A DNA stretch of 44,155 nt from Desulfuromonas thiophila (GTDB taxonomy: Bacteria; Desulfobacterota; Desulfuromonadia; Desulfuromonadales; Desulfuromonadaceae). Of the stretch, positions 1 to 7,655 are shown piece after piece. The stretch lies in assembly GCF_900101955.1 (NCBI RefSeq), contig NZ_FNAQ01000019.1:1-44155 (forward strand), given 5' to 3'. The notes under the pieces were generated by a model, which made no database searches, was not told where the DNA came from, and worked only from the letters and a program-made list of their open reading frames with translations. Position numbers and translations under genes: made by a program. Position 1 is the stretch's first letter. The number at the start of each line of letters is the position of its first letter.

Positions 1-3000
1 CCGAGCTCGTCCGGCGCCACGGCTGGCAGCTGGGGCAGCTGCTCCTGCAGGGCCGAGAGGATTTCGACCCGTTTGATGGAATCGATGCCCAGATCGGCAT
101 CCAGGCGCATATCCAGTTCCAGCATGTCGACAGGGTAGCCGGTCTTGTCGGCCACCACCGCCAGCAGGGCCTGTTCCAGCGCGCCAGCGGCGACTGCCGT
201 GCTGACCGGCGCGGCCGGCGGGCTCGGTGGTGCGCTGGCCGCTGCTGGTGACGGCACAGTGGCGACCGGCGCGGCTGGGACCGGCGCTGCCGGGGCACAG
301 CAAGGCGCCGCGCTGATCGCAGGCTGAGCGACGGTGGCCGGGATAGCAGGCGAAGTGGCAGGCGAAGTGGCAGGCGGAGTGGCAGCCGGAGCCTGCAGCC
401 CCAGCAGGGCCTGCAAGGCCTGCAGGGCACTGGCCTGACCGGCCAGGAACTGTTCGTGCAGGCGGGCGGTATCCTCCTGCATGCGTTGCAGCAGCAACAG
501 ATTGTCGTGCTGGGGCGCTGGTTGGGCGGCAGGCGTGGCGGCAAGGGGAAGGCTGGCCGGGGTGGCGGACGCAACCGGCGCGGGCGCGACTTGCACCTGC
601 GGCAGGTTGCGGGCATCCACCAGCTGACGGTCACTCGGCGGGCGCGGGGTCTGCTCGCGGTGGTAGTTGGCGCCGCACAGGCGCACCGTCAGGCGCGGCG
701 GTGCCGGTTCCGCTGTCGCCACGGCGGTGGCGGCAAATTCCGCATCCCACGGCTGCAACTGCAGCGGCACGCCCAGGGCGCACAGCTGCGCCAGCAGACG
801 GGCGACATCGACCAGGCCGAGCCGCTTGCCGGCCGAGCTGTCGAGGGCGATGGCCTGCACCGGCCGATCGGCCAGAATCTTGCCGACCATGCCGGTCAGA
901 CGCGCGCCCGGACCGATCTCGACAAACAGGTTGAAACCATCGTCGGCCATGCGCTGGATCTGGCGGACGAACTCGACCGGGCGGGCGATCTGCTGCGCCA
1001 GCAGGTCGCGGACCTCGTCGCCCTCGGCCGTGGGGCCGGCCGGGTAGAGCGTCGCCGTGCTGTTGGCGTAAACCGGCAGGGTCGGCGGCAGCAGCACGGT
1101 TTCATCCAGCGCCGCGCGAAAGGGCACGGAGGCCTCCGCCACCAGCGGGCTGTGAAAGGCGGCAGCCACCTCCAGCGGCGTGGCGCGCAGACCGCGTTGC
1201 TGGCACAGCTTGGCGGCCCGCTCGATTTCGCTGCGCCGGCCGGACAGCACGCCCTGGTTGGGCGTGTTGCGGTTGGCCAGCACCAGATCGAGCGCTTCCT
1301 CGCGCAACAGGGCGTCAATCTGTTCCAACGGCGCGGTCACGGCCAGCATGGTGCCTCTGTCGTCGCCGGCCGTGCCGGCCATCAGCTGGCCGCGCAATTG
1401 CGACAGACGGTAGAGTTCGGCGGCGCTGTAGCTGCCGGCGGCGCACAAAGCGGTCAGTTCACCGTAGCTGTGACCGGCAAAACCCTGCGCTTGCAGGCCG
1501 AAACGCTGCAGATAGTGCCAGGCGCCCAGACTGACGCAGCCGATGGCCGGCTGGGCCACGGCGGTGGCCTGCAGCCGCTGTGCCGCCGCGGCCTGGTCGG
1601 CGGTGCTGTAGCGCGAATGGGGATAGAGGCGCGCGCTCAGGGGTTCGGCCTCCGTTTCGCCCAGGGTGGCATCGGCCAATTGCAGCTGGTCGAGCAATTC
1701 CGGCGCATGGCAGGCCAGATCGCGCAGCATGAAGGGATACTGGGCGCCCTGGCCGGGAAACAGAACCGCCAGTTGTGGTGCCGGCCGCGTGCCACGGCTG
1801 TACCAGACGCCGGTAGGCGTGCCGGCAACCTCTGCCGGTGCCGCGATCAGCCGTTCGGCGGCATCGAGCTGGCTGGTCAGCTGATCTGCTTGTTCCACCA
1901 CGCAGAGCAGACGCGCAGCGGCATCGGCCGCATAGGCGGCCCGGCTGCGGGCGGCAAAGCGGCGCAGGGCGCCGGCATCGCTGTTGGCCAGCTGGGCGCG
2001 GCAGGCGCTCAGCTGCTGGCGCAGGGCGTTATCATCGGCGGCGCTGAAGGCAAGAATCTGCGGCGCGCCGGCCCAGTCGCAGGCCGGAGGGTTCTGGCCA
2101 TATTCCTCCAGCACGCAATGGAAATTGCTGCCGCCGAAGCCAAAGGCACTCACGCCGGCGCGGCGCGGCGTCGGGCCGCTGTGCAGCCAGGGGCGCAGTT
2201 CGGTATTGACATAGAAGGGGCTGTTGCCCTCGCCGATGACCGCCTGGGGCTCCTGCACGTTAAGGGTTGGCGGCAGCACGCGCCAGCGCAGCGCCAGGGC
2301 GGCCTTGATCAGGCCGGCGGCGCCGGCGGCCGCCTTGGTGTGGCCGATCTGCGACTTGACCGAGCCGAGGGCGCACCAAGGGCGACCGTCACTGTCGCCG
2401 AACACCTCGCGCAGGGCGCGGATTTCGGTGGCGTCGCCGACCCGGGTACCGGTGCCGTGGGCCTCGATCAGGCCAATGCTACGCGGTGTGACGCCGGCCT
2501 GGGCGTGGGCGTCGCGCAGGGTGCGCACCTGGCCCTTGGCACTGGGTTCGTAGATGGCGCCGCCCTTGCCGTCGCTGGCGCTGCCGACCCCGCGGATGAC
2601 GGCGTAGATGGCGTCGCCGTCGCGTTCGGCGTCGGCCAGACGCTTGAGCACCACCAGCCCGAGGCCCTCGCCAATGAGGGTGCCGTCGGACGAGGCGTCG
2701 AACGGGCAGACCCGGTTGCTGGGCGATAGCGCCGGCGTCTTGCTGAAACAGCTGTACATGAAGATGTCGTTGAAGGTGTCGATACCGCCGGTGATGACCA
2801 TGTCGGCCCGGTGGCAGGCCAGTTCCATGGCCGCCATGTGCACGGCGCTGAGGGAGCTGCCGCAGGCGGCGTCGACCACGCTGTTGCTGCCGCCCAGATC
2901 GAACTGCTTGCTGATGCGGCCGGCCACCACGTTGCCGAGCAGGCCGGGGAAGGAGTTCTCCTGCCAGGGCACATAGGAAGCGGCAATGCGCTCGATGACC

Positions 3001-3512
3001 TCGTCGGCCACCGCCGCCGGTACGCCGGAATCCAGCAGGGCGCGGCGCCACTGCGGATGGCCGAGGCGGGCCCCCAGCGGAATCACCATCTCCAGCGCGC
3101 CGGTAACGCCGAGCAGCACGCTGACGCGCTCGCGGGCGAAATCGCTGGCCGGATCGTAGCCGGCATCGCGCAGGGCCTCGCGCGCCGCCACCAGACCGAG
3201 TAGCTGCGAGCTGTCGATGGCTTCGAGAATGTTGGGCTGAATGCTGAACTCCAGCGGATTGAAATCGATGGCGTCGAGAAAACCGCCGCGCCGGCCGTAG
3301 GTTTTGTCCGGCGCCTTGGGGTCGGCGTCGTAGTAGTCGGCCAGCCGCCAGTGGGTTTCCGGCACCTCGCTGATGGCGTCGACCCGCTGTTTGATGTTGG
3401 CCCAGTAGGCGGTTTTATCGGCCGCCTTGGGAAACAGGCAGCCAATGCCGATGATGGCCAGCGGGCAGGCCGGGCCGTTGTGCGGGGCAGGGATGTCAGC
3501 GGAATGGTTCAC
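1..3512 (-). CDS. pfaA: PUFA synthase / polyketide synthase multidomain protein, PfaA type (partial)
   Basis: This is a multidomain iterative synthase that would build a long-chain polyunsaturated fatty acid or related lipid from malonyl units. The frame is open for 1170 codons and leaves the window at the left edge. A ketosynthase domain occupies about residues 15-470, with active Cys217 in DAACGSSL, His352 in EAHGTGT and the GFGGSNFH end motif. An acyltransferase domain follows, with Ser682 in GHSYGE. After a long Ala/Pro-rich linker comes an acyl carrier protein with phosphopantetheine Ser1145 in LGIDSIKRVEIL. The start is GTG at 3512, overlapping the pfaD stop as GTGA, so the two genes are translationally coupled. 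PfaA proteins usually carry several ACPs and then a ketoreductase; those parts would lie outside the window. A hybrid or glycolipid-type synthase is possible, but the pfaD partner favours the Pfa class. Confidence 0.93.
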   Translation of the reverse strand, partial: MNHSADIPAPHNGPACPLAIIGIGCLFPKAADKTAYWANIKQRVDAISEVPETHWRLADYYDADPKAPDKTYGRRGGFLDAIDFNPLEFSIQPNILEAIDSSQLLGLVAAREALRDAGYDPASDFARERVSVLLGVTGALEMVIPLGARLGHPQWRRALLDSGVPAAVADEVIERIAASYVPWQENSFPGLLGNVVAGRISKQFDLGGSNSVVDAACGSSLSAVHMAAMELACHRADMVITGGIDTFNDIFMYSCFSKTPALSPSNRVCPFDASSDGTLIGEGLGLVVLKRLADAERDGDAIYAVIRGVGSASDGKGGAIYEPSAKGQVRTLRDAHAQAGVTPRSIGLIEAHGTGTRVGDATEIRALREVFGDSDGRPWCALGSVKSQIGHTKAAAGAAGLIKAALALRWRVLPPTLNVQEPQAVIGEGNSPFYVNTELRPWLHSGPTPRRAGVSAFGFGGSNFHCVLEEYGQNPPACDWAGAPQILAFSAADDNALRQQLSACRAQLANSDAGALRRFAARSRAAYAADAAARLLCVVEQADQLTSQLDAAERLIAAPAEVAGTPTGVWYSRGTRPAPQLAVLFPGQGAQYPFMLRDLACHAPELLDQLQLADATLGETEAEPLSARLYPHSRYSTADQAAAAQRLQATAVAQPAIGCVSLGAWHYLQRFGLQAQGFAGHSYGELTALCAAGSYSAAELYRLSQLRGQLMAGTAGDDRGTMLAVTAPLEQIDALLREEALDLVLANRNTPNQGVLSGRRSEIERAAKLCQQRGLRATPLEVAAAFHSPLVAEASVPFRAALDETVLLPPTLPVYANSTATLYPAGPTAEGDEVRDLLAQQIARPVEFVRQIQRMADDGFNLFVEIGPGARLTGMVGKILADRPVQAIALDSSAGKRLGLVDVARLLAQLCALGVPLQLQPWDAEFAATAVATAEPAPPRLTVRLCGANYHREQTPRPPSDRQLVDARNLPQVQVAPAPVASATPASLPLAATPAAQPAPQHDNLLLLQRMQEDTARLHEQFLAGQASALQALQALLGLQAPAATPPATSPATSPAIPATVAQPAISAAPCCAPAAPVPAAPVATVPSPAAASAPPSPPAAPVSTAVAAGALEQALLAVVADKTGYPVDMLELDMRLDADLGIDSIKRVEILSALQEQLPQLPAVAPDEL

Positions 3513-5155
3513 GCCAGATACTCCTTGAGCTGTGCGGATGAAAGGGGCGCCAGCTGCAGCGCCTGACCCTGCTGCCGCAGCCACAGGCCCAGGGCCGGGC
3601 TGAGCTGACGGGCGCGTAGCCAGGCCGCGCCGCCGAGCAGCAGGTTGAGGTTGACGTCCACCAGGGTACGGTTTTCCGGCAGCGCCAGCGGGCTGCCTTC
3701 GGTCCAGCTGTTGAACGCCGCCATGGCCGGGCCGCACCAGATCTGAAAATCGACCTTGCGCTCGGCACTGCCGGCAATGGCCCAATGGGTGGCCTGCCCC
3801 AGGTAGGAACGGAACACCAGCGCCATGCGGTGACGCGGATCGCGCTCGGCGCGTTCCACCTGACGCGGGTCGCGCTCGGCGAAAAAGGCGCGGGTCTGCT
3901 GCCATACCTGCTCCAGCGGCGCCTGAAAGACGGTCTTTTCCAGTTTGGCGCGCTCGGCCGCCGGAATCTCTTCCAGACTGGCATGGCGACGGTACAGGTC
4001 ATACAGCTTGGCGCCGCGCTGGGCGAAGAGGGTGCCGCGCTTGAGCACCTGCACGGTCACGCCCATCTCGAACATGTCCGCCGCCGGCGCCATGGCGATA
4101 TCGGCCTGGCGTGCCTCGGCCAGCATCTGCCGCACCAGTGCCGAGGTGCCAGCCTCGCGGCAGGCCTGATTGACACTGCCGGTCACCAGATAATCGGCCC
4201 CCAGACTGAAGGCGGCCGCCACCGACTGGGGCGTGGCGATCCCGCCCCCCAGCCCGATACTGACCGGCTCGGCATAACGGTACTGCTGTTGCAGCCGGTC
4301 GCGCAGGGCCAGCAGGGTCGGCAGCAGGGCCAGCGCCGGCCGGTTATCGGTATGACCACCGGAATCGGCCTCGGCCGTCAGGGCATCGGCCATGGGCAGC
4401 GTCGCGGCCAGCTCGGCCTGTTCGGCACTGATGCGGCCCTGCTCCAGCAGCTGCTGCACCAGTCGGGCCGGCGCCGGCGACAGGAAGGGCAGGGCCACCT
4501 CCTCGCGCGACACCTTGGCGATAATACGGTGGGTCGCCTCGACCCGGCCATCGGCGGCGCGGCGCAGCCCCCGCAGACGGTAGGCCACCAGGGCCGGCGT
4601 CAGGGCCAGAAAGGCCGAAGCCTCGATCAGGCGCACACCGCGCTGCTGGTACAGATCGACCAGCGCCTGTTCCAGCTCGGGCTCATTGGGGCTGTGAATC
4701 AGGTTGAAACCGTAGGGCTGGGTCGGCAGCGCCTGTTGAATCTGGTCGATGGCCTGTTCCACCTGTGGCAGGCTCAGACCGGCGGCACCAAAAAAGCCCA
4801 GCATGCCGGCCTGCCCCAGGGCAATCACCAGAGCCGTCGAACTGATGCCCTTGGCCATCGAGCCGCCCAGCAGGGGATAACGCAGGCCGAAGCGGGTCAG
4901 AAACCGCGGTTGGCCGCACTGCGCCAGCGGCAACGGCGCGGCATAACCCAAAAGCGGCAGACCCTCGGCCGCTGCAGAGGCCGGCAGACGGGCGCTGCCC
5001 TGCTGGTGCAGTTCCAGTCCCCCGGCAGGGTTGCGGGTCAGAAATAGGGGCCGGCCCAACTGATAAAGGGCGTGCGGCAGATCGGTAAGCGGCGCCGCCG
5101 CCGGTTCAAAAAGGCCCAGCGGCGTCAGACAGGCAGAGGTGTGAGTCAAGGTCAT
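3509..5155 (-). CDS. pfaD: PfaD family enoyl reductase of PUFA/polyketide synthase
   Basis: PfaD is the stand-alone flavin-dependent enoyl reductase of Pfa synthases, related to 2-nitropropane dioxygenase. It reduces enoyl intermediates carried on the ACPs of PfaA. Family signatures are clear through the whole length: GGSMAKGISS, ALGQAGMLGFFGAAGL, FNLIHSPNEP, EADSGGHTDNRP, GLGGGIATP, GADYLVTGSVNQ, MAPAADMFEMGV and QIWCGPAMAAFN. The ATG at 5155 gives 548 residues, close to the usual length of about 540. In-frame starts further upstream, including one near 5207 (MSRQ) and a TTG at 5293, would add an Arg/Trp-rich tail that family members lack. No strong ribosome binding site decides between them. 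It is the first gene of the pfaD-pfaA pair, and its stop overlaps the next start by four bases. Confidence 0.93.
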   Translation of the reverse strand: MTLTHTSACLTPLGLFEPAAAPLTDLPHALYQLGRPLFLTRNPAGGLELHQQGSARLPASAAAEGLPLLGYAAPLPLAQCGQPRFLTRFGLRYPLLGGSMAKGISSTALVIALGQAGMLGFFGAAGLSLPQVEQAIDQIQQALPTQPYGFNLIHSPNEPELEQALVDLYQQRGVRLIEASAFLALTPALVAYRLRGLRRAADGRVEATHRIIAKVSREEVALPFLSPAPARLVQQLLEQGRISAEQAELAATLPMADALTAEADSGGHTDNRPALALLPTLLALRDRLQQQYRYAEPVSIGLGGGIATPQSVAAAFSLGADYLVTGSVNQACREAGTSALVRQMLAEARQADIAMAPAADMFEMGVTVQVLKRGTLFAQRGAKLYDLYRRHASLEEIPAAERAKLEKTVFQAPLEQVWQQTRAFFAERDPRQVERAERDPRHRMALVFRSYLGQATHWAIAGSAERKVDFQIWCGPAMAAFNSWTEGSPLALPENRTLVDVNLNLLLGGAAWLRARQLSPALGLWLRQQGQALQLAPLSSAQLKEYLA

Positions 5156-5368
5156 GATCAGAGGTTGTCCGTGAAAGCGGTGCAACCACGCAGGTTGCCG
5201 TGACATGAAAAAAGCGGAATTATGCCACCAACGGCGGAGCAAGGCAAAAACAAAGTACCGCCTGCGCCGCATCCGCTGCCATATCCCTGACAAATCGAAG
5301 TGTTAGCCCTTCGGAAACGCCATCCAAACAGGCAGATAAAGAAAAAATCAATAAGGTCGAATGAACCG

Positions 5369-5398
5369 TTGACAGTTGCTCGCTCACGGTGCGATAAG
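5369..5398 (+). promoter_or_regulatory. candidate sigma-70 promoter upstream of the cassette array
   Basis: A perfect TTGACA (5369-5374) is followed after 18 bases by GATAAG (5393-5398), a 4/6 match to the -10 box. It points at the cassette array and could act as the common promoter that integron cassettes need, but it lies about 290 bases from the array boundary. This is a sequence match only. Confidence 0.35.
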
Positions 5399-5525
5399 CA
5401 GATAGTTTGGTTCCTGTTGTTTCACGAAATTAATTTAACTTCTGCATGGCCCCGTTATCGTAATCAGGTGGAAAATATTGAAAGAGGCAAGGGGGAAGAG
5501 CCTGATGGACGGCCTTTGAAGAGGG

Positions 5526-5545
5526 TTTATACAGATCTGTATAAA
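5526..5545. promoter_or_regulatory. 20-bp perfect palindrome, operator-like
   Basis: TTTATACAGATCTGTATAAA is a perfect 20-base palindrome in the space between the divergent pfaD gene and the cassette array. Its half site TTTATACAG recurs at 5626-5634 and 5658-5666 in the same orientation. This spacing pattern suggests binding sites for a dimeric regulator or for a recombinase. It is not a LexA box of the CTG-N10-CAG form. Confidence 0.55.
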
Positions 5546-5625
5546 ACGGATATGAAATCGTTATTTTTTTGTAACATGCTGATTTTAAATAGGTAAATTA
5601 GATATCTGGTAAATTTGCAAAAAGT

Positions 5626-5666
5626 TTTATACAGCTGATATCTTCTTTATTTTACGTTTTATACAG
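5626..5666. repeat. two further TTTATACAG half sites
   Basis: Direct copies of the half site TTTATACAG lie at 5626-5634 and 5658-5666, 32 bases apart (about three helical turns). The second ends 17 bases before the core site GTTATGC at 5683. They could be integrase-binding direct repeats of an attI-like site, or extra operators for the regulator of the palindrome at 5526. Both ideas are inference. Confidence 0.45.
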
Positions 5667-5683
5667 AAACTGTCTATTTATTG

Positions 5684-7078
5684 TTATGCCTGTATGCAGC
5701 ACTTTGCGATTCTTCAAGGGAGGTAATAGTGGCCGCCGAACAAACCCATAAGCTTGCGGAAGTATTTGGGACTTCCCGAGAGGTTCCTCAAACGTACATT
5801 GAGCGCCCCGGAGTAGATGATCGCTTCCTGAACGATATTACGCGAGACAAGCACATTGTCATTCATGGAGCATCCAAGCAAGGAAAGACATGCCTCCGTA
5901 AGTATCACCTTGCCGAGAATGACTATGTAGTAATTCAATGCACGCGCGATTCTTCAAAGGCATCGCTTTATGAAATGCTACTGAAGCACGCGGGGGTCAA
6001 GTGCGAGGTTAGCGAAAGTAGAACTCTTAGCGGTTCAAGAAAGTTGCACGCAACCATAAGTGCCGAAGGAAAAATTCCTCTGATAGCGGAAGGATCGGTG
6101 GATGGCGGGCTTGAGAGCGAGAATGGTCACGAGAACGTTACTGAATCTAAGGACTTCGAAATTGACCCCGAGGACGCGAACGACGTGGTTCGTGTGCTGA
6201 AAGCTGCTGCCTTCAAAAAGTACGTCGTGATTGAGGATTTTCACTATCTTGATGAGGACGTCCAACAAGCCTTGGCGTTTGATCTTAAGGTGTTTCACGA
6301 AATGTCGGAGTTCGTATTTATCGTTGTTGGGGTTTGGCTAGAAGCAAACAAGCTCACTCTTTACAACGGCGATCTATCCGGCCGTATCGCAACGATAAAT
6401 GCAGATCATTGGGAGCCCGTTCACCTTCAAGAGGTCATCAACTCAGGCACCGCCCTGCTAAACATTTCCATTGGTGAGGCGGTTCAGAAGCTAATCGTTG
6501 ATGGCTGTCAGGGAAACGTCGGCTTGCTTCAAGAGGTTTGTTATCGCCTCTGCGAGAAGTACAAAATCTGGAACACACAAGAGGACATGGTCGACGTTGG
6601 TAGCGAGGCGGACGTAACTGAGATGCTTCGTGCTGTCGCTGACGAACAGGCAGCGCGTTACAGGAACTTTCTTGCTCGGTTCTCAGAGGGCCTCGGCGAA
6701 ACGCAACTTGAGATGTACAAGTGGATCGGCTACGCGGTAATCACCGCGACTCCAGAGGAATTGCGGCGTGGCCTTCGACCGAACGTTATTTTTCACCGTA
6801 TCCGTCCGAATCATCCAGCCGGCGACTCCCTTCAACATAACAACGTAATTCAAGCGCTCGAACGAGTGGGTAAGGTTCAGTTCAAGCACAAATTGCAGCC
6901 GCTAATTTTTGACTTCAGCAACGGCGAGCTTGTTGTAGTCGATGCAAATTTCTTGGTGTTTGCACAGACCCACACGAATGATGAGCTTCTGGAGTACCTC
7001 GGTTTTGAACCACAGGCATAACCCGGCGGTCCACCGGACGCTGCGCGATAAAGCCGCGCAGCGCCGGTGACCTCCACG
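5684..7078 (+). mobile_element. integron-type gene cassette 1 (AAA ATPase)
   Basis: The cassette starts at TTATGC after G5683 and ends at G7078 inside the attC site. Integron cassettes carry a first core site (GTTRRRY) whose reverse complement reappears at the start of their own attC site. Here GTTATGC (5683-5689) and GCATAAC (7016-7022) are exact reverse complements. The single gene begins 45 bases into the cassette and its stop codon lies inside the attC core, both typical of cassettes. Base composition is visibly more AT-rich than pfaD or lepA. Confidence 0.85.
5729..7021 (+). CDS. AAA/STAND-like ATPase, cassette-borne
   Basis: This is a P-loop ATPase of 430 residues. The Walker A motif GASKQGKT is at residues 47-54 and a Walker B-like strand YVVIEDFHYL is at 165-174, with the AAA-type order strand, long insertion, strand. 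The C-terminal half has the helical look of a STAND or AAA lid domain but no recognisable sensor or effector. The start is GTG at 5729 because a strong site AAGGGAGG precedes it; an upstream ATG at 5681 lies outside the cassette boundary. It is the sole gene of cassette 1. ATPases of this kind are frequent in anti-phage and other conflict loci, so a defence role is plausible but not shown. The partner domain, if any, is unknown. Confidence 0.8.
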   Translation: MAAEQTHKLAEVFGTSREVPQTYIERPGVDDRFLNDITRDKHIVIHGASKQGKTCLRKYHLAENDYVVIQCTRDSSKASLYEMLLKHAGVKCEVSESRTLSGSRKLHATISAEGKIPLIAEGSVDGGLESENGHENVTESKDFEIDPEDANDVVRVLKAAAFKKYVVIEDFHYLDEDVQQALAFDLKVFHEMSEFVFIVVGVWLEANKLTLYNGDLSGRIATINADHWEPVHLQEVINSGTALLNISIGEAVQKLIVDGCQGNVGLLQEVCYRLCEKYKIWNTQEDMVDVGSEADVTEMLRAVADEQAARYRNFLARFSEGLGETQLEMYKWIGYAVITATPEELRRGLRPNVIFHRIRPNHPAGDSLQHNNVIQALERVGKVQFKHKLQPLIFDFSNGELVVVDANFLVFAQTHTNDELLEYLGFEPQA

Positions 7079-7084
7079 TTAGCT
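7016..7084 (+). other. attC recombination site 1
   Basis: The core site GCATAAC (7016-7022) and the opposite core GTTAGCT (7078-7084) flank a long imperfect palindrome. The inner arms ACCGG-A-CGCTGCGCG and CGCGCAGCG-CCGGT pair over 14 bases around a short loop, leaving one unpaired A on one arm. This is the extrahelical base that marks attC strand choice by the integrase. The TAA stop of the ATPase gene sits inside the first core. Confidence 0.88.
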
Positions 7085-7094
7085 TAATAAACCA

Positions 7095-7655
7095 ATGGGC
7101 ATGATCGAAGAATTCAAGAGTGATTTAAAATCGCTTACAAGCCTTCAAGTGTTCAGAAAATACATTCTGAATGGCGAGTGCTATCTTTTGAATAATGATC
7201 AACATTTTCATATTAGAGAAGACGTATGTGAAAATTTTTCCGTAGAATTCAATGATGTAGTTATGGTTGGCTCTGGGAAGCTGGGTTTTAGTCTAAAGCC
7301 TAGTAAGCGGTTCGTGGAGTTTTCAGATGACTCTGATATTGATATTGCTATAGTTTCACCAATTTTGTTTCAACGTGTCTGGGAAGAAGCTTATTTGTTC
7401 AAGAAAAGCGCAGCTGACTGGCCAAAAGCTAACGCTTTTTTTAAATACTTATCTGAAGGCTGGATAAGACCGGACAAGCTGCCATCAAGCGATTATTTTG
7501 ATTTTTCTAAGCAATGGTGGGGTTTTTTCAATATTCTAACGGCAACAGAAAAGTATGGCCCGTATAAAATCAGAGCAGGATTGTATCACTCACACTTCTT
7601 TCTAAAAGAATACCAAACCATTTGCATCGAGCAGTGTATGCAGGAGATACATTAA
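7095..7655 (+). CDS. nucleotidyltransferase-fold protein, cassette-borne
   Basis: The 186-residue protein carries the pol-beta nucleotidyltransferase signature: GSG at 59-61 in VVMVGSGKLGF, then DSDIDIAIV with acidic residues Asp81 and Asp83. These would bind metal and nucleotide. The usual third acidic residue is not obvious, and the rest, rich in aromatic residues, is not recognised. Such proteins act in antitoxin/toxin pairs (MNT type), in nucleotide second-messenger defence and in tRNA or drug modification. The start at 7095 lacks a clear ribosome binding site, as is common for the first gene of a cassette; an ATG at 7101 is also possible. The stop overlaps the DUF262 start as TAATG, so the two products are probably made together and act together. 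Confidence 0.75.
   Translation: MGMIEEFKSDLKSLTSLQVFRKYILNGECYLLNNDQHFHIREDVCENFSVEFNDVVMVGSGKLGFSLKPSKRFVEFSDDSDIDIAIVSPILFQRVWEEAYLFKKSAADWPKANAFFKYLSEGWIRPDKLPSSDYFDFSKQWWGFFNILTATEKYGPYKIRAGLYHSHFFLKEYQTICIEQCMQEIH

Larger units (their letters stand above)
5156..5683. other. AT-rich intergenic region, possible attI-like recombination platform
   Basis: The stretch between pfaD and the first cassette holds the candidate promoter and the TTTATACAG repeats but no credible gene. A 98-codon plus-strand frame (5300-5596) has no recognisable domain. No integron integrase gene is present. The last base before the first cassette is the G of GTTATGC at 5683. Confidence 0.4.

Noticed and set aside
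456-2729. Long plus-strand open frame opposite the synthase gene
   Set aside because: It is a shadow of the GC-rich minus-strand gene, whose domains and catalytic motifs are unmistakable. The plus translation has no recognisable domain.
3785-5047. 420-codon plus-strand frame opposite pfaD
   Set aside because: Gln/Gly/Arg-rich shadow of pfaD; no domain and no start signal.
5526-5545. LexA/SOS box
   Set aside because: The palindrome is CAG-N2-CTG, not CTG-N10-CAG, and does not match LexA boxes known to me.
5300-5596. 98-codon frame in the pfaD-cassette gap
   Set aside because: No domain or ribosome binding site, and it overlaps the palindromic operator-like site.
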